Part shown: one piece after another, positions 43,913 to 55,197 of the stretch | Layout: every line of letters begins with the position of its first letter | Numbering within the stretch: position 1 is the stretch's first letter | Origin: Roseateles asaccharophilus | GTDB taxonomy: Bacteria; Pseudomonadota; Gammaproteobacteria; Burkholderiales; Burkholderiaceae_C | Assembly (NCBI RefSeq): GCF_004362405.1 | Contig: NZ_SNXE01000001.1 | Span: 868,001 to 932,000, forward strand | Direction of reading: 5' to 3' | DNA: 64,000 bases | Notes under the pieces: model-generated | Seen by the model: the letters and a program-made list of their open reading frames with translations, nothing else | Databases searched by the model: none | What the model was told of the DNA's origin: nothing | Position numbers and translations under genes: made by a program

Positions 43913-46288
43913 ATGAGCAGGCCCGAGTCTCTGGGTCCGGGTGGAGGCGTCGATTCCTCGGCCGAGCGGACCCTGCAGATCGGCGAATGGCAGGCCGATC
44001 CGGTCTTGGACGAGCTGCGACGGGGTGAGCAGGTGCTCAAGCTGGAGCCCCGCAAGATGCGCTTGCTGATGGCCCTGGCGCGCCGGCCGCAGCAACTGGT
44101 GACCCTGGATCAGCTGCTCGACGAGGTCTGGGGGGACCTGGTGGTCACCCCGAGTTCGGTGTACCAGTCGATCTCGCAGCTGCGCAGCGTGCTTGGCGAT
44201 GAGGCCAGTCAGCCGAGGTACATCGTCACCGTGCCGCGCAAGGGCTATCGCCTGGTGGCCGCGGTCAGCGAGGTGGGGGGCCCAGCCACTCCGGCCCCGG
44301 CTGCGGGGGCGACACTGCAGCCGCTGCAGTCTGAACCTGAGCTTGAACCACGGCGGCGCGCGACCGATCAACGCGAGGCCCCGCCGGTGCCGCCCACCCT
44401 TCCTGCCTCCGCCGCACCATCCTTGCCATCTGTCCCGAGCCGGCGCCTTCTGCTCGGCGGCTCGGCGGCTGCGGCGGCCTTGCTCGGCGCAGGCGGATGG
44501 TGGGCTTGGCAGCGCGCTACGCGCACACCGGCCGCTGACATCACTTTGGCCGTCCTTCCTTTTGATGACGCCTCGCCCAAAGAGCTGGAGCAGCCCCTGG
44601 CTGAGGGCCTTGCCGAAAGTGTGATCGGCGCCCTGTCTCGCCATCAGCAGATTCGGGTGGCGGCTCGTGCTACGTCCTTCCAGTTCCGCAGTGCCCAGGA
44701 TCTGGCGCCGCAGGCCACGCAACTGGCGGTGACCCATGTGCTCTGGGGTGAGCTGCGGCGCTGGCAGCAGGGCCTTTCACTCAAGCTCAGCCTGCACCGT
44801 GCTGCGGACAGCGAAGTGCTTTGGCAGCAGGTGCTGGAGTCGCCCGCTGCCGCCCTGGGCAGCCTGGCCGAAAGCGTGGCCAATGCGGCGCTTCGGGCCC
44901 TGGGCGTGGCGCCCTTGCCAGCCCATGCGAAGCCGGTGCCTTTGGCCGATGCCTATGAGTTCTACCTGCTGGGTCTGCACCACCAGCGCGGGGGGCAGAT
45001 CGAGGGCATCTTGAAGGCGCGCGATTACTTCCAGCGCGCTGTCGATGCCGACCCAGGTTTTGCCTTGGCCTATGTGGGCCTGGCCGTGACCTGGACGGGC
45101 GAGTACTTCTACGGCACGGGCTTGAGCTTCAGGGCCATGGACGCACGCACCCAGCCCTTGATCGATCGGGCTTTGAAGCTGGATCCGGAGCTGCCCTTGG
45201 CCCTGGGCGCGCAAGGCAGTCAGCTGTCCCATCGCGGCCAGCATGACGAAGCCCGGCTCTGGCATGAACGGGCCTTGGCCAAGGCGCCGCACGACGCCAC
45301 CTTGCTGTATTGGGCAGGAAGCACCGAGAACAGCGCCGGCTGGCCGGCCCGCGCGCTCAGCTACTACAGCCGCGCCGCCGAGCTGAGCCCCTTGGCGCCG
45401 CAAATCCAGCATCTGAGGGGTGTGGCGGCAACCAACGCGGGCCGCTATGAGCTGGCCGAGCAAGCCTATCGGCGCGCCATCACCCTGGCGCCCCAGCATC
45501 CCAACGGTCAGTGGGGTCTGGGCATCATCGGCTTCGCCAGGGGGCAGCTCGATGAGGCGGTGCAAGGCTATCGCAAAGCCCTCTTGATCAACCCGAACCG
45601 CGCTTACTTGTGGGAGCAGCTGGCATGGGTCTACCTCGATCTGGGCATGGTCGACGAAGCCGGTCGGGCCTTTGCACAGTTCCAGGCGCAGAGCGCGCAG
45701 CCGGCCTGGGCGCGCGTGACCGCGCTGCGCACATGGGTCTGTGCGCAGGATCAGGCGGCCCTGCGCAAGGCGGTGGACGCTCTGCCCGCGCAGAGCAAGG
45801 AGCGCGACGCGGTCATCGAGCTCGCCCTGCTGCGCCTGCTGCTGGGGCAGCCCGAGCAGGCGCACAAGATCCTGGCGTCTGTCGTGGGCCTGGTTCTGGC
45901 CGACCCCGTGCCGCTGTACAACGAATGGGGAACTTTTCTGGGCCAGCATGCCTGGCTTGATGTGGCCGCCGTCTACCACGCCACCGGGCGCCGCGAAGAG
46001 GCGGAACCCTTCATCGAGCAAGCGTCCAGCTTTGTCGAGCGTTATGCCAAACAGGGCAATGTCTGGCATGCCATCGGCTACCACCGCGCCCGCATGGCCG
46101 CGATGCGAGGCCAGCCCGAGGCGGCATTGGCGGCCTTGGAGGATGCGGTTCGCCTGGGCTGGCGACGGGGCTGGTGGTTGGCGCAAGACCCGGCACTGCA
46201 AAGCCTACGAGAGCTGCCGAGGTTCAAGGCGGTGCTGGCCCGCATCGAGGACTCGAATCGCCAGCAGCGCCAAAGACTGCTGGCCTGA
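43913..46288 (+). CDS. CadC/ToxR-type transmembrane regulator with TPR repeats
   Basis: A 791-residue protein. A cytoplasmic OmpR-type winged helix (about 20–118; RKMRLLMALARRPQQLVTLDQLLDEVWG…SVYQSISQLRSVLGDE…YIVTVPRKGYRLVA) leads to a Pro-rich linker and one membrane helix (about 181–200). Then come a TolB/FlgO-like alpha/beta domain (ITLAVLPFDDAS…) and about six TPR repeats to the C-terminus. This is the layout of membrane-bound one-component regulators that sense outside the membrane. MSRPESLG is chosen as start. It is divergent from the PEP-CTERM genes and may control them (inference). Confidence 0.85.
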   Translation: MSRPESLGPGGGVDSSAERTLQIGEWQADPVLDELRRGEQVLKLEPRKMRLLMALARRPQQLVTLDQLLDEVWGDLVVTPSSVYQSISQLRSVLGDEASQPRYIVTVPRKGYRLVAAVSEVGGPATPAPAAGATLQPLQSEPELEPRRRATDQREAPPVPPTLPASAAPSLPSVPSRRLLLGGSAAAAALLGAGGWWAWQRATRTPAADITLAVLPFDDASPKELEQPLAEGLAESVIGALSRHQQIRVAARATSFQFRSAQDLAPQATQLAVTHVLWGELRRWQQGLSLKLSLHRAADSEVLWQQVLESPAAALGSLAESVANAALRALGVAPLPAHAKPVPLADAYEFYLLGLHHQRGGQIEGILKARDYFQRAVDADPGFALAYVGLAVTWTGEYFYGTGLSFRAMDARTQPLIDRALKLDPELPLALGAQGSQLSHRGQHDEARLWHERALAKAPHDATLLYWAGSTENSAGWPARALSYYSRAAELSPLAPQIQHLRGVAATNAGRYELAEQAYRRAITLAPQHPNGQWGLGIIGFARGQLDEAVQGYRKALLINPNRAYLWEQLAWVYLDLGMVDEAGRAFAQFQAQSAQPAWARVTALRTWVCAQDQAALRKAVDALPAQSKERDAVIELALLRLLLGQPEQAHKILASVVGLVLADPVPLYNEWGTFLGQHAWLDVAAVYHATGRREEAEPFIEQASSFVERYAKQGNVWHAIGYHRARMAAMRGQPEAALAALEDAVRLGWRRGWWLAQDPALQSLRELPRFKAVLARIEDSNRQQRQRLLA

Positions 46289-46323
46289 GTGAGCGCCGCC
46301 CAGCGGCGGGGGAGGGGCTGCGC

Positions 46324-47040
46324 TCAGCTCTGTTGCTGGCGCTCCTGCTCGGCCGCAGCCAGCATGGCCTCGCGCCACAGCCGCGCTGGCACAAAGGTGC
46401 GCAGCTGCTCCATGGCCTTGTCGATCAGGACCGGATGCAGCTCGTGGCCGATGCCGGGGCGCACATCGGCCGTGACATCGCCGCCCAGCCGCACCAGGGT
46501 CTGGGCCGACTCCACAGCGTACTGGTAGGGCAGCACCGTGTCCGCCATGCCGTGCAGCAGATGCACCGAGACCTGCTCGGGCGCATGCGCGGGCAGCTGC
46601 GCATGCCGGCCGCCGAAGGCCAGCACCCGGCCGGCCAGCTGGGGCTCGGCCTGCACCGCCTCCAGCGCCATGATGGCGCCCTGGGAGAAGCCGCCCAGCG
46701 CCACACGCTCCCAGGCCAGGCCATGCTGGGCGGCGCAGGCCCTCACCAGGGCGATGAAGCCCGGCAGCGCTGCGGCGACGCGCGCCGGGTGATTCTCATC
46801 ATCCAGGCCCTGTGCCGAGAACCATTGGTAGCCACTGCCGCCGCCCGGCACGCCATCAAAGGGCTCGGGCGCATCGAAACTTAGCACCGCAGCCTGCGGA
46901 TACTGCGTGCGCAGGGCCTCGGCCAGCGGTCGCATCTGCTGGGCATCGGCACCCAGGCCGTGAAACAGCAGGAACAGCAACTCGGGCGCTGCGCCGCCGG
47001 CGGGCAGCAGGGCAAGAGCAGGGGCGGAATAGGCATTCAT
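46324..47040 (-). CDS. Alpha/beta-hydrolase carboxylesterase (YpfH type)
   Basis: A 238-residue serine esterase of the phospholipase/carboxylesterase family. It has an oxyanion-loop [11 protein letters not shown], nucleophile elbow GFSQGAI, Asp in [10 protein letters not shown] and His in GIGHELHP. It has no signal peptide, so it is cytosolic. The start [12 protein letters not shown] at 47040 is chosen; the upstream open frame has no support. It is divergent from the molybdenum hydroxylase small subunit (63-base gap) and converges on the CadC-like gene. Confidence 0.88.
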   Translation of the reverse strand: MNAYSAPALALLPAGGAAPELLFLLFHGLGADAQQMRPLAEALRTQYPQAAVLSFDAPEPFDGVPGGGSGYQWFSAQGLDDENHPARVAAALPGFIALVRACAAQHGLAWERVALGGFSQGAIMALEAVQAEPQLAGRVLAFGGRHAQLPAHAPEQVSVHLLHGMADTVLPYQYAVESAQTLVRLGGDVTADVRPGIGHELHPVLIDKAMEQLRTFVPARLWREAMLAAAEQERQQQS

Positions 47041-47103
47041 GCCGCAATTGTCGCGCCTTCCCGCTATGCTGCGCGGCGGCCTTATCAGGCGCTCAAGGAC
47101 ATC

Positions 47104-47568
47104 ATGGAACTCAAAGTCAACGGGCAGCTCCAGCGTCTGCCCGAACATGCCAGCGATCCCGCCATGCCCCTGCTTTGGGCCCTGCGCGACGGGCTGGATC
47201 TCACCGGCACCAAGTTCGGCTGCGGTGTGGCGGCCTGCGGCGCCTGCACCGTGCAGGTGGACGGCGAAGCCCGGCGCAGCTGCGTCACGCCCCTGTCCAG
47301 CGTGGTCGGGCGCACCATCACCACCATCGAGGGCCTGGGCCCCGACCATGTGCTACAGCAGGCCTGGGTGGCGCATCAGGTGCCGCAGTGTGGCTACTGC
47401 CAGAGCGGCATGCTGATGGCCGCCGCCGCCCTGCTGCGCAAGAACCGCCAGCCCAGCGATGCCGAGATCGATGCGGCCATCACCAATCTCTGCCGCTGCG
47501 GCACCTATCCGCGCGTGCGCGCCGCCATCCATGCCGCGGCCGCCCAGCTGGCGGGGGCCAAGGCATGA
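47104..47568 (+). CDS. (2Fe-2S) subunit of a molybdenum hydroxylase (IorA-like)
   Basis: A 154-residue electron-transfer subunit. The plant-type [2Fe-2S] cluster is bound by Cys40, 45, 48 and 60 ([15 protein letters not shown]…SC), and the second cluster by Cys96, 99, 130 and 132 ([11 protein letters not shown]…NLCRCGTY). It is similar to the isoquinoline 1-oxidoreductase alpha subunit and pairs with the gene directly downstream, whose ATG overlaps its stop. Confidence 0.93.
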   Translation: MELKVNGQLQRLPEHASDPAMPLLWALRDGLDLTGTKFGCGVAACGACTVQVDGEARRSCVTPLSSVVGRTITTIEGLGPDHVLQQAWVAHQVPQCGYCQSGMLMAAAALLRKNRQPSDAEIDAAITNLCRCGTYPRVRAAIHAAAAQLAGAKA

Positions 47569-49865
47569 GGCGTCGCACCCTGCTGCTCTCGGGGCTGACC
47601 GCCGCCGGGGCCCTGCTGGTGGGCGTGGCAGCCCTGCCGCCGCGCAGCCGCCTGGGCCGCGCCGACACCTTGCCGCGGGTCGAAGGCGAGCTGGGCCTGA
47701 ACGCCTGGATCAAGATCGAGGCCGAGAGCGGCGATGTGCTGCTGGCCATGCCGCGCAGCGAGATGGGGCAGGGCGTGCACACGGCCCTGGCCCAGCTGGT
47801 GGCCGAGGAGCTGCGCCTCCCGCTGGCGCGGGTGCGCCTGATTCCGGCCGGCAATGAGAGCCTCTACGGCAATGTGGCCATGTTCGTGGGCCAGCTGCCC
47901 CTGGCGCCCCAGCACACCGAGCCGGGGCATGAAAGCATACTGGCCCGCCTGGGCCAGTGGAGCGTGACCAAGCTGGCGCGCGAGCTGGGCGTCAACGCCA
48001 CCGGCGGCAGCTCCAGCGTGGCCGATGCCTGGGAGTCGCTGCGCTGGGCTGCGGCCACGGCGCGTCAGCAGCTTCTGGGCGCGGCCTCCCTGCAATGGGG
48101 CCAGGCTCTGGCCGAGCTGCAGCTGGAGCAGGGCTGGGTCAGCCATGCCATCGGCAAACGTGCCCACTACGGCGAGCTGGCCCGCGCGGCGGCCGCCACC
48201 CCGCCCGGCGAGGTGAGCCTGACCCCGCCCGAGGCCTGGCGCCTGATCGGCCGCCCCGCACCGCGCCGCGATGTGCCGGCCAAGGTGGATGGCTCGGCGC
48301 GCTTCGGCATCGACCAGCGCCCGCCGGGCCTGCTCTACGCCGCCATCCGCCAGGCGCCCATGCTGGGCGGCTCGCCCGGCGCGGTGGATGCCAGCGCGGC
48401 CCTGCGCCTGCCCGATGTGCTGCGCCTGGTGCGCCTGCCGCCTTATGCCGGCAGTGCGCCGGCCCTGGCCGTGGTGGCGCGCAACAGCTGGCGCGCCCAG
48501 CAGGCAGCCCAGGCCCTGGACGTGCAGTGGCAGGGCCGCCCGGCCGGCGCGCTGGACGGCGAGCGCATCGCCGAGCAGCTGCGCGAGGCCGCGCGCCGCG
48601 CCGCGGCGGGCGAGGGGACGGCCTTTCGCCGCAGCGGCGATGCGGCCGCCCAGCTGGACCAGCCCCTGGCCGAGGGCGAGCGCCTGGTGGAGGCGCTCTA
48701 CGAAGCACCCTATCTGGCCCACGCCACCCTGGAGCCCATGAACTGCACGGCGCAGGTGAAGGATGGCCGGGTGACGCTCTGGCTGCCCACCCAGGTGCCG
48801 GGTCTGGCGCGCGCCCTGGCGGCGCGGGTGGCGGGGGTGGACGAGTCGGCGGTGGAGGTGCATGTGACGTATCTGGGCGGCGGCTTCGGCCGGCGCCTGG
48901 AGGTGGACCTGGTGGGTCAGGCCGTGCGCGTGGCCCTGGAGACCGGCGGCGCGCCGGTGCAGCTGCTGTGGTCGCGCGAGGAAGACTTTCGCCACGACTT
49001 CTACCGCCCCGCAGGCGCCGCCTTCTGCCGCGCCCGGCTGGACGCCCAGGGCCGGCCCCAGGCCCTGCTTGTCGGTAGCGCGGGCGACGCCATCTCGCCG
49101 CGCTGGATGGAGCGCGTGCTGCCGGCCCTGAGCAGCCGCTTCGAGGCGCCCGACAAGACCACGGCCGAGGGCCTGCTGGACCATCCCTATGCCCTGGCCC
49201 ACCAGCGCATTGCCCATCTGGCCACGCACAGCGGCGTGCCCGTGGGCTTTTGGCGCTCGGTGGGGCATTCGCAGAACGCCTTCTTCATCGAGAGCTTTGT
49301 GGACGAGCTGGCCCATGCGGCGGGCCGCGATCCGCTGGACTTCCGCCTGCAGTGGCTGGATGCGGCCCTGCCGCGTCATGCGGCGGTGCTGCGCCTGGCG
49401 GCCGAGAAGGCCGGCTGGGGTCAGGCCTTGCCCCAAGGCGTGGCGCGCGGCCTGGCCCTGCACGAGAGCTTTGGCAGCATCGTCGCCCAGGTGCTGGAGC
49501 TGCGCCTGGAGCCCGATGCTCAGCCGCGCGTGCTGCGCGTGGTCTGCGCCCTGGACTGCGGCCAGGTGGTGAACCCGGCCATCGTCGAGCGGCAGATGGA
49601 GAGCGCCATCATCTTCGGCCTCACGGCCGCGCTGTGGGGGCGCATCGATATCGGCTCCGATGGTGCGGTGCGCCAGAGCGGCTTTGCCGACCATCCCCTG
49701 CTCAGCCTGGCCCAGACGCCGCGCATCGAAACCCATCGGGTCGCCAGCACGAATCCGCCGGGCGGCGTGGGTGAGCCGGGCGTGCCGCCGGTGGCGCCGG
49801 CCCTGGCGAATGCGCTGTTCGCGCTCACGGGTGAGCGGCGGCGGCGTCTGCCGCTGTGGGGCTGA
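47565..49865 (+). CDS. Molybdopterin-binding subunit of a molybdenum hydroxylase (IorB-like)
   Basis: A 766-residue catalytic subunit of the xanthine oxidase family, isoquinoline 1-oxidoreductase beta type. It binds molybdopterin cytosine dinucleotide in known relatives. A twin-arginine-like N-terminus ([18 protein letters not shown]) suggests Tat export of the folded complex. Visible motifs are [54 protein letters not shown] and [18 protein letters not shown], where the near-terminal Glu is catalytic. The substrate is unknown; family members oxidise N-heterocycles or aldehydes. No XdhC-like chaperone lies nearby. Confidence 0.9.
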   Translation: MRRRTLLLSGLTAAGALLVGVAALPPRSRLGRADTLPRVEGELGLNAWIKIEAESGDVLLAMPRSEMGQGVHTALAQLVAEELRLPLARVRLIPAGNESLYGNVAMFVGQLPLAPQHTEPGHESILARLGQWSVTKLARELGVNATGGSSSVADAWESLRWAAATARQQLLGAASLQWGQALAELQLEQGWVSHAIGKRAHYGELARAAAATPPGEVSLTPPEAWRLIGRPAPRRDVPAKVDGSARFGIDQRPPGLLYAAIRQAPMLGGSPGAVDASAALRLPDVLRLVRLPPYAGSAPALAVVARNSWRAQQAAQALDVQWQGRPAGALDGERIAEQLREAARRAAAGEGTAFRRSGDAAAQLDQPLAEGERLVEALYEAPYLAHATLEPMNCTAQVKDGRVTLWLPTQVPGLARALAARVAGVDESAVEVHVTYLGGGFGRRLEVDLVGQAVRVALETGGAPVQLLWSREEDFRHDFYRPAGAAFCRARLDAQGRPQALLVGSAGDAISPRWMERVLPALSSRFEAPDKTTAEGLLDHPYALAHQRIAHLATHSGVPVGFWRSVGHSQNAFFIESFVDELAHAAGRDPLDFRLQWLDAALPRHAAVLRLAAEKAGWGQALPQGVARGLALHESFGSIVAQVLELRLEPDAQPRVLRVVCALDCGQVVNPAIVERQMESAIIFGLTAALWGRIDIGSDGAVRQSGFADHPLLSLAQTPRIETHRVASTNPPGGVGEPGVPPVAPALANALFALTGERRRRLPLWG

Positions 49866-49893
49866 GGCCGTCTCACGGCGCCGCGCAGGCGCT

Positions 49894-52800
49894 CTAGGAC
49901 CGCCGCTGGTCGTTGTCGTGGTGCCCGATCAGGCGCACCAGCGTCGCGCGCAAGCGCAGGGCGTCGATGGGCTTGGTCAGGAAGTCGTTCATGCCGGCCG
50001 CCTGAGCCTCCTCGCGCTCGGAGAGGAGGGCGGCGGCCGTCAGGGCCACGATGGGCAGGGCCTCGGCGCTGAAGCGCCGCCGGATCTGGCGCGTGGCTTC
50101 ATGGCCACTCATCACGGGCATCTGCACATCCATCAGTACCGCATCAAAGGGCTTGCCCATGCTGGCCTGGGCGTTGATGGCTTCCACGGCCTGGGCGCCG
50201 TCGCTGGCCTGGGAGACTTCCAGGCCCCACTGCTCCAGCAGGGCCACGGCGATCATCATGTTCACCGGGTTGTCCTCCACCATCAGCACGCGCAGGCCCT
50301 GCAGGTCCTGGTTGTCGCGGGCCTCGCGCAGCTGGGTGCTGATGGGGGTGGCCGTGCCGGGCAGGGGCAGCTCGGCCCAGAAGGTGGAGCCCTGGCCGGG
50401 TGTGCTCTCCACGCCCACCGTGCCGCCCATCAGGCCGGCCAGTTCGCGGCAGATGGACAGGCCCAGGCCCGTGCCGCCGTAGCGGCGTGTGGTGGATTCA
50501 TCAGCCTGGGTGAAGGGCTGGAACAGGCGTGCCTGCATGGCCGGCGCGATGCCGGGCCCGGTGTCGCTGACCTCGATGCGCAGGCGTTCCTCGTCGAGCT
50601 GGCGCACCCGCACCGCCACCGAGCCGCTCTCGGTGAACTTGAGGGCATTGGTGAGGTAGTTGGAGAGAATCTGCCGCGTGCGCACCGGGTCGCCCACCAC
50701 CCAGGCGGGCACGGCCTCGTCCACATCGATGCGGAAGCCCAGACCGCGTGCCTGGGCCAGGGTGAGATAGGCCATGCGCATGGTGGCCAGCATGTCGCGC
50801 AGGGCAAAGGGCACGGACTCCAGGGTCAGGCGGCCGGCCTCGATCTTGGAGAGGTCCAGGATGTCCGAGATCAGGCCCGAGAGGCTCTCGGCGCTGTCCA
50901 GCATCTGGTCCAGATATTGGCGGCGGGTGCCATCGTCCAGATCGGGCTGCTGCAGCATGCGGGCCAGACCCAGCAGGCCGTTGAGCGGGGTGCGAATCTC
51001 GTGGCTGGTATTGGCCAGGAAGGCGCTCTTGGCCCGGTTGGCGGCCTGGGCCTCGTCCTTGGCCTGGGCCAGGGCGGCTTCGACGCGGCGCTTCTCGGTC
51101 ACGTCCTCCATGATCCAGATGGTGCCGCCGCGACTGGGGTGGTCTGGATCCACGGCCTTGGCCAGAATGCGGCACAGAAAGGTGGAACCATCGCGCCGGC
51201 GCATGGGGCGCTCCACCTCGACCTGCTCGCCAAAGGCCAGGCGCTGGCCGATTTCCTCGCCGGCCGCGGCATAGGCCTCGGGACCTGGCCAGACCACGGA
51301 GCCGTGCTGGCCGATCAGGCCGCCCGGCGGCCAGCCGAACATCTGCTCCACCAGGGGGTTGGCCTGCACGAAGTGCTGGTCGCGGGTGAGCGCGATGCCG
51401 ATGGAGGCGTTCTGCAGAATGGCCGCGTGCACGAGGCGGGTGCGCTCGCTCTCGGTCACATCGCGGGCATTGATGACCAGATAGGCCTGGCCATCCATAT
51501 TGAAGGGGGCGGCTGAGAGCACCATGGAGACCACGTCGCCGCTCTTGGTCACGAAATTGGCTGGAACCTCGGTGACGCGGCCCATCTCCCGCACGCCCTG
51601 GATCACGCGCTCGCGCTCGCCGGCCCGCTGCCACAGCCCCAGATCTTCGGAGCTGCGCCCCAGCACCTCCTCGGTGCTGTAGCCCGAGAGCCGCTCGAAG
51701 GTCTTGTTGACCATGGCAAAGCGGCCGGACTCCATCTCGGTGAGGGTGATCACATCGGGGCTGGTGGCCACCAGATGCGAGAGCAGGCCCTCGCTGCGGC
51801 GCAGGGCCTCCTGGGCGCGGCTTTGCTCGGTCTGGTCAATGAAGAAGGACAGGGTGGCCGGGCCGGCCGTGGCATCCACGCGCACGCTGGTGGCCTGTAC
51901 CAGCCGGCGGCGGCGTGAGAGCGTGCGCAGGCGGAACTCGGCCATGGGCAGCATGCCGCCCACGGGCAGGCTCTCCAGCTTGGCGGCGCGCTGGCGGGCG
52001 CGTTCGTCGTCGCCGGGCTCGTAGTGCGAGAACAGGTCCTGACCGATCATGCTGGAGCGCTGGGTGTAGCCGAACATGGCCATGGCGGCCGGGTTGGCGT
52101 CCAGCACACGGCCCCAGCGGTGCAGCACCAAGGGGCTGGGCGAGCGACGGAAGAGTTCGCGGTAGCGGGTCTCGGTGGCGGTCACGGCCTGCTCGGCCTG
52201 GACCTCGTGCGTCACGTCGCGACCTACGCCCCAGTAGCCGCGAAAGCTGCCTTGGCTGTCGAAGCGCGGCTCCCCGCTGATGGAGACGAAGCGCAGGCTG
52301 CCATCCGGCGCGCGGCGCCGGGCCACCAGGCCGTGGAAGGCGCGACGGGCCTCCAGGTCCGCACGGTGTGCGTCCATCTCCTCGTCGCTCAGACCCATAT
52401 CGGCAATTTCCCAGGGGGTCTTGCCCAGACGCTTGTCCAGCTCCAGACCGGAGCGCTTGTCCGCGGCCTCGGCCAGGTGGGTGAAGCGGAACTCGCGGTC
52501 CATTTCCCAGTACCAGTCGGCGGCCATGGACAGCAGGTGGCGGAAGCGCGCATTGCGCTCACCGGCCTCGCGCAGGGAGTGACCCAGCATGCGGGTGGCG
52601 GCAAGACCTGTTACCAGGCCACCGAACAGCATCATCAGGTGGGCGGCCAGCCGTGAACCCAGCTGGGGGGCGCCGGGCGGGCCCCAGCCATCGAGCTCGG
52701 CCCAGCTCAGGCCGCCCAGGCCCAGCAGGGCCAGACCGAAGATGGGCAGGCCGCCACGCGGGCCCTGCAGCAGCGTGGCCAGGGCCACCATGAGGCCCAG

Positions 52801-53187
52801 CAAGCCCAGACCGATGCTGGACAGGCCCTGCTGCCGCGACAGGGCGATGCACACCGGCAAGAGCGTGATCAGCGCCATCAGCAGCAGGGCGAAGCTGTCG
52901 GTCACGAGAGCGCGCAGCCGCCACAGCCCCAGGGCCGACAGCAGGGCAATGCCCCAGGCCAGCAGGGGCGGCAGCAGGCCGTGCAGCGGCTCGCCGGGGG
53001 CGCGCCCCAGCCAGAGCAGAATGCCGGTCAGGGTGCACAGCAGGCTGCCGCTGCCCAGCAGCAGGGGGCGCGCATGCTGCTGCACGCGCAGTACCAGACG
53101 GCCCTGGGGGCCGTTGGGCTCCAGATCCTGCCCAACCAGGCTGCTCAGATCGTCGGGTATGTCCTTGCTCACGGGGCTGGCGCGCAC
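49894..53187 (-). CDS. Hybrid sensor histidine kinase with four PAS domains
   Basis: A 1097-residue membrane kinase with an N-terminal membrane region of five or six helices (about 42–205). Four PAS domains follow (about 215–335, 340–465, 470–585, 590–710), then HisKA (His about 729 in [12 protein letters not shown]) and HATPase (about 840–950, with [13 protein letters not shown]). The C-terminal receiver has its acceptor Asp at about 1018 (VLMDVQMP). No Hpt domain is attached, so phosphate must go to a separate Hpt or the receiver regulates in cis. The start is a GTG; another GTG five codons in is possible. No cognate regulator is adjacent. Confidence 0.9.
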   Translation of the reverse strand: MRASPVSKDIPDDLSSLVGQDLEPNGPQGRLVLRVQQHARPLLLGSGSLLCTLTGILLWLGRAPGEPLHGLLPPLLAWGIALLSALGLWRLRALVTDSFALLLMALITLLPVCIALSRQQGLSSIGLGLLGLMVALATLLQGPRGGLPIFGLALLGLGGLSWAELDGWGPPGAPQLGSRLAAHLMMLFGGLVTGLAATRMLGHSLREAGERNARFRHLLSMAADWYWEMDREFRFTHLAEAADKRSGLELDKRLGKTPWEIADMGLSDEEMDAHRADLEARRAFHGLVARRRAPDGSLRFVSISGEPRFDSQGSFRGYWGVGRDVTHEVQAEQAVTATETRYRELFRRSPSPLVLHRWGRVLDANPAAMAMFGYTQRSSMIGQDLFSHYEPGDDERARQRAAKLESLPVGGMLPMAEFRLRTLSRRRRLVQATSVRVDATAGPATLSFFIDQTEQSRAQEALRRSEGLLSHLVATSPDVITLTEMESGRFAMVNKTFERLSGYSTEEVLGRSSEDLGLWQRAGERERVIQGVREMGRVTEVPANFVTKSGDVVSMVLSAAPFNMDGQAYLVINARDVTESERTRLVHAAILQNASIGIALTRDQHFVQANPLVEQMFGWPPGGLIGQHGSVVWPGPEAYAAAGEEIGQRLAFGEQVEVERPMRRRDGSTFLCRILAKAVDPDHPSRGGTIWIMEDVTEKRRVEAALAQAKDEAQAANRAKSAFLANTSHEIRTPLNGLLGLARMLQQPDLDDGTRRQYLDQMLDSAESLSGLISDILDLSKIEAGRLTLESVPFALRDMLATMRMAYLTLAQARGLGFRIDVDEAVPAWVVGDPVRTRQILSNYLTNALKFTESGSVAVRVRQLDEERLRIEVSDTGPGIAPAMQARLFQPFTQADESTTRRYGGTGLGLSICRELAGLMGGTVGVESTPGQGSTFWAELPLPGTATPISTQLREARDNQDLQGLRVLMVEDNPVNMMIAVALLEQWGLEVSQASDGAQAVEAINAQASMGKPFDAVLMDVQMPVMSGHEATRQIRRRFSAEALPIVALTAAALLSEREEAQAAGMNDFLTKPIDALRLRATLVRLIGHHDNDQRRS

Positions 53188-53320
53188 AAAGGGCCTTGGC
53201 TCATGAAAGGTCCGCAGTCTCCGCCAGAAACCGACCGGCTGAACATCCGTTCAGCCCCTCAAAGCCGGGGTTGTTCGCAGCCGATGCGACCAACTGAGGA
53301 ATAGTTCTCGCCAGCAATCT

Positions 53321-54148
53321 TTAGCCACGGGCGGTCTGTAGCTGCTCTCGGGTGGCCTGAGCAGCACGCCGGGCTGCGCTGGCAAAGTCTTCCAAGCTCG
53401 CTCCCGCGTAGAGCACGGCGCGCGAGCTGTTGACGATGATGGGGCCGCCGGCACGCCAGCCGGCCTTGACGGTGGCCGCGGCGTCGCCACCCTGGGCGCC
53501 CACGCCCGGGATCAGCAGGGGCAGGCTGGGCGCCAGCTCGCGCACCCGGGCGATCTCCTCGGGGTAGGTCGCGCCCACCACCAGGCCCAGCTGGCCGTTC
53601 TTGTTCCACTGGGTCTGGGCCAGATGGGCCAGGTGCTCGAACAGGCGGGGCTGGCCCGGCACATCGGCCAGGCGCTGCATCTGCCAGTCATTGCCGCCGG
53701 CGTTCGAGGTGCGGCACAGCAGGATCACGCCCTTGTCGGGGTAGCGCAGATAGGGTTCGACGGAGTCGAAGCCCATAAAGGGCGAGACGGTCACGGCATC
53801 GGCCTGGTAGCGCTCGAAGGCTTCCTTGGCGTACTGCTCGGCGGTGGAGCCGATATCGCCGCGCTTGGCGTCCAGGATCACCGGCACGCCGGGCGCCACG
53901 CGCTTGATGTGGGCCATCAGGCGCTCGAGCTGGTCCTCGGCGCGGTGGGCGGCGAAGTAGGCGATCTGGGGTTTGAAGGCGCTGACCAGGTCCTTGGTCG
54001 CGTCCACGATGGCGGCGCAGAAGTCGTAGATGCGGCCCGCATCGCCCTTCCAGGCGCCGGGAAACTTGCCCGGCTCCGGATCCAGCCCCACGCAAAGCAT
54101 CGAGTCGTTGAGCTGTTCGGCCTTGGAGAGCTGCTGGATGAAATTCAT
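53321..54148 (-). CDS. pyrF: Orotidine 5'-phosphate decarboxylase (type 2)
   Basis: A 275-residue TIM-barrel enzyme making UMP, the last step of pyrimidine synthesis. The catalytic DAKRGDIG is at 93–100 (Asp93, Lys95, Asp98). N-terminal [13 protein letters not shown] and C-terminal [11 protein letters not shown] match the longer type 2 enzymes found in Burkholderiales. Stand-alone gene, divergent from the GNAT gene. Confidence 0.95.
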   Translation of the reverse strand: MNFIQQLSKAEQLNDSMLCVGLDPEPGKFPGAWKGDAGRIYDFCAAIVDATKDLVSAFKPQIAYFAAHRAEDQLERLMAHIKRVAPGVPVILDAKRGDIGSTAEQYAKEAFERYQADAVTVSPFMGFDSVEPYLRYPDKGVILLCRTSNAGGNDWQMQRLADVPGQPRLFEHLAHLAQTQWNKNGQLGLVVGATYPEEIARVRELAPSLPLLIPGVGAQGGDAAATVKAGWRAGGPIIVNSSRAVLYAGASLEDFASAARRAAQATREQLQTARG

Positions 54149-54249
54149 GGGCGGGTTGCGACCGAGGTCAGGGCGGGTTGAGGTGGCGTATTGTCCTGCT
54201 TTTACCCGGATTTGATGAGTCTTGGGCCTCAGGCAGGGGAGGGGACACC

Positions 54250-55197
54250 ATGCAGGTCATGGAGAGCGAGCGTCTGCGGCTGCGCTGGTTTGAGCCCGCG
54301 GATGCCGCGTTCGCGCTGGAGCTGATCAATGAGCCGGCCTGGAAGGCCAATATCTCGGATGCCGGGGTGCGTGACGAGGCCGGAGCCCGGGCCTGGATCG
54401 AGGACAAGCTGCTGCCCGTCTACTGGCGGCAGGGGCAGGGCTTCTGGCTCGTGGAGCGTCGCGGGGACGGGGTGCCGCTGGGCCTGTGCGGTCTGATCCA
54501 CCGCCCCGGCCTCCCCCTGCCGGACCTGGGCTATGCCTTGCTGCGCCGGTACTGGGGTCAAGGCTATGCCCGCGAGGCGGCCCGTGCCTGCCTGGACTAC
54601 GCCCGTCGAGTCCTGGATCTGGATGAGTTGCTGGCCACCACGGCGCCCCACAACCAGGACTCGGGGCGGCTCTTGCTGGACATCGGCTTTGTTGACGAGG
54701 GCTTGCAGTCCACCGAGGCCTACGACGAGCCCTCGCGTCTGTATCGCTGGCGCCGGCCTGAGCCCTCGCCCTGGCCCGCGGGCCTGGAGGGGCTGCTGGC
54801 GCGCTTCTGGGCCGCCTTTGACAACCGCGGCGGGGCCCTGCCGCCCCTGGCCGCCTTGCCGGCCCTGTTTGCCGAGGATGCGCGCATCCATGTGTTGAAC
54901 GGCGGCTTGTCCCAGCACATGGATCTGCGCCAGTTCCTGCCGCCTCGCGCCACCCTGCTGATGCCGGGCGGGCGGCTGCGTGAGTTTCATGAGCAGATGA
55001 GCCAGCCCCCCGAGGTGCGCCAGGCCGGGGGGCTGGCCCAGGTCTGGATGCGCTATCGCAAACAGGGCCTGCTGGATGGTCAGCCCTATGGTGGCGAGGG
55101 CCGCAAGGGCCTGCAGCTGCTGTGTGAGCAGGGGCGCTGGCGCATTGCCTCCCTGGTCTGGGAGGACGATGCCGCACCCGTTCAGCCGGTGCGCTGA
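54250..55197 (+). CDS. GNAT acetyltransferase fused to an NTF2-like domain
   Basis: A 315-residue protein. Residues 1–160 form a RimJ-type GNAT domain ([26 protein letters not shown]…[26 protein letters not shown], the acetyl-CoA pyrophosphate loop). Residues from about 180 form an SnoaL/NTF2-like domain ([32 protein letters not shown]…[12 protein letters not shown]). The pairing suggests a ligand-controlled or two-step tailoring enzyme; the substrate is unknown. ATG 54250 is chosen; GTG/ATG three codons downstream are alternatives. Its end overlaps the convergent GGDEF–EAL gene by 16 bases. Confidence 0.82.
   Translation: MQVMESERLRLRWFEPADAAFALELINEPAWKANISDAGVRDEAGARAWIEDKLLPVYWRQGQGFWLVERRGDGVPLGLCGLIHRPGLPLPDLGYALLRRYWGQGYAREAARACLDYARRVLDLDELLATTAPHNQDSGRLLLDIGFVDEGLQSTEAYDEPSRLYRWRRPEPSPWPAGLEGLLARFWAAFDNRGGALPPLAALPALFAEDARIHVLNGGLSQHMDLRQFLPPRATLLMPGGRLREFHEQMSQPPEVRQAGGLAQVWMRYRKQGLLDGQPYGGEGRKGLQLLCEQGRWRIASLVWEDDAAPVQPVR

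Noticed and set aside
46294-46308. CGCCGC/GCGGCG hairpin as a terminator between convergent genes
   Set aside because: Only 6 bp with no T run on either side; too weak to support.
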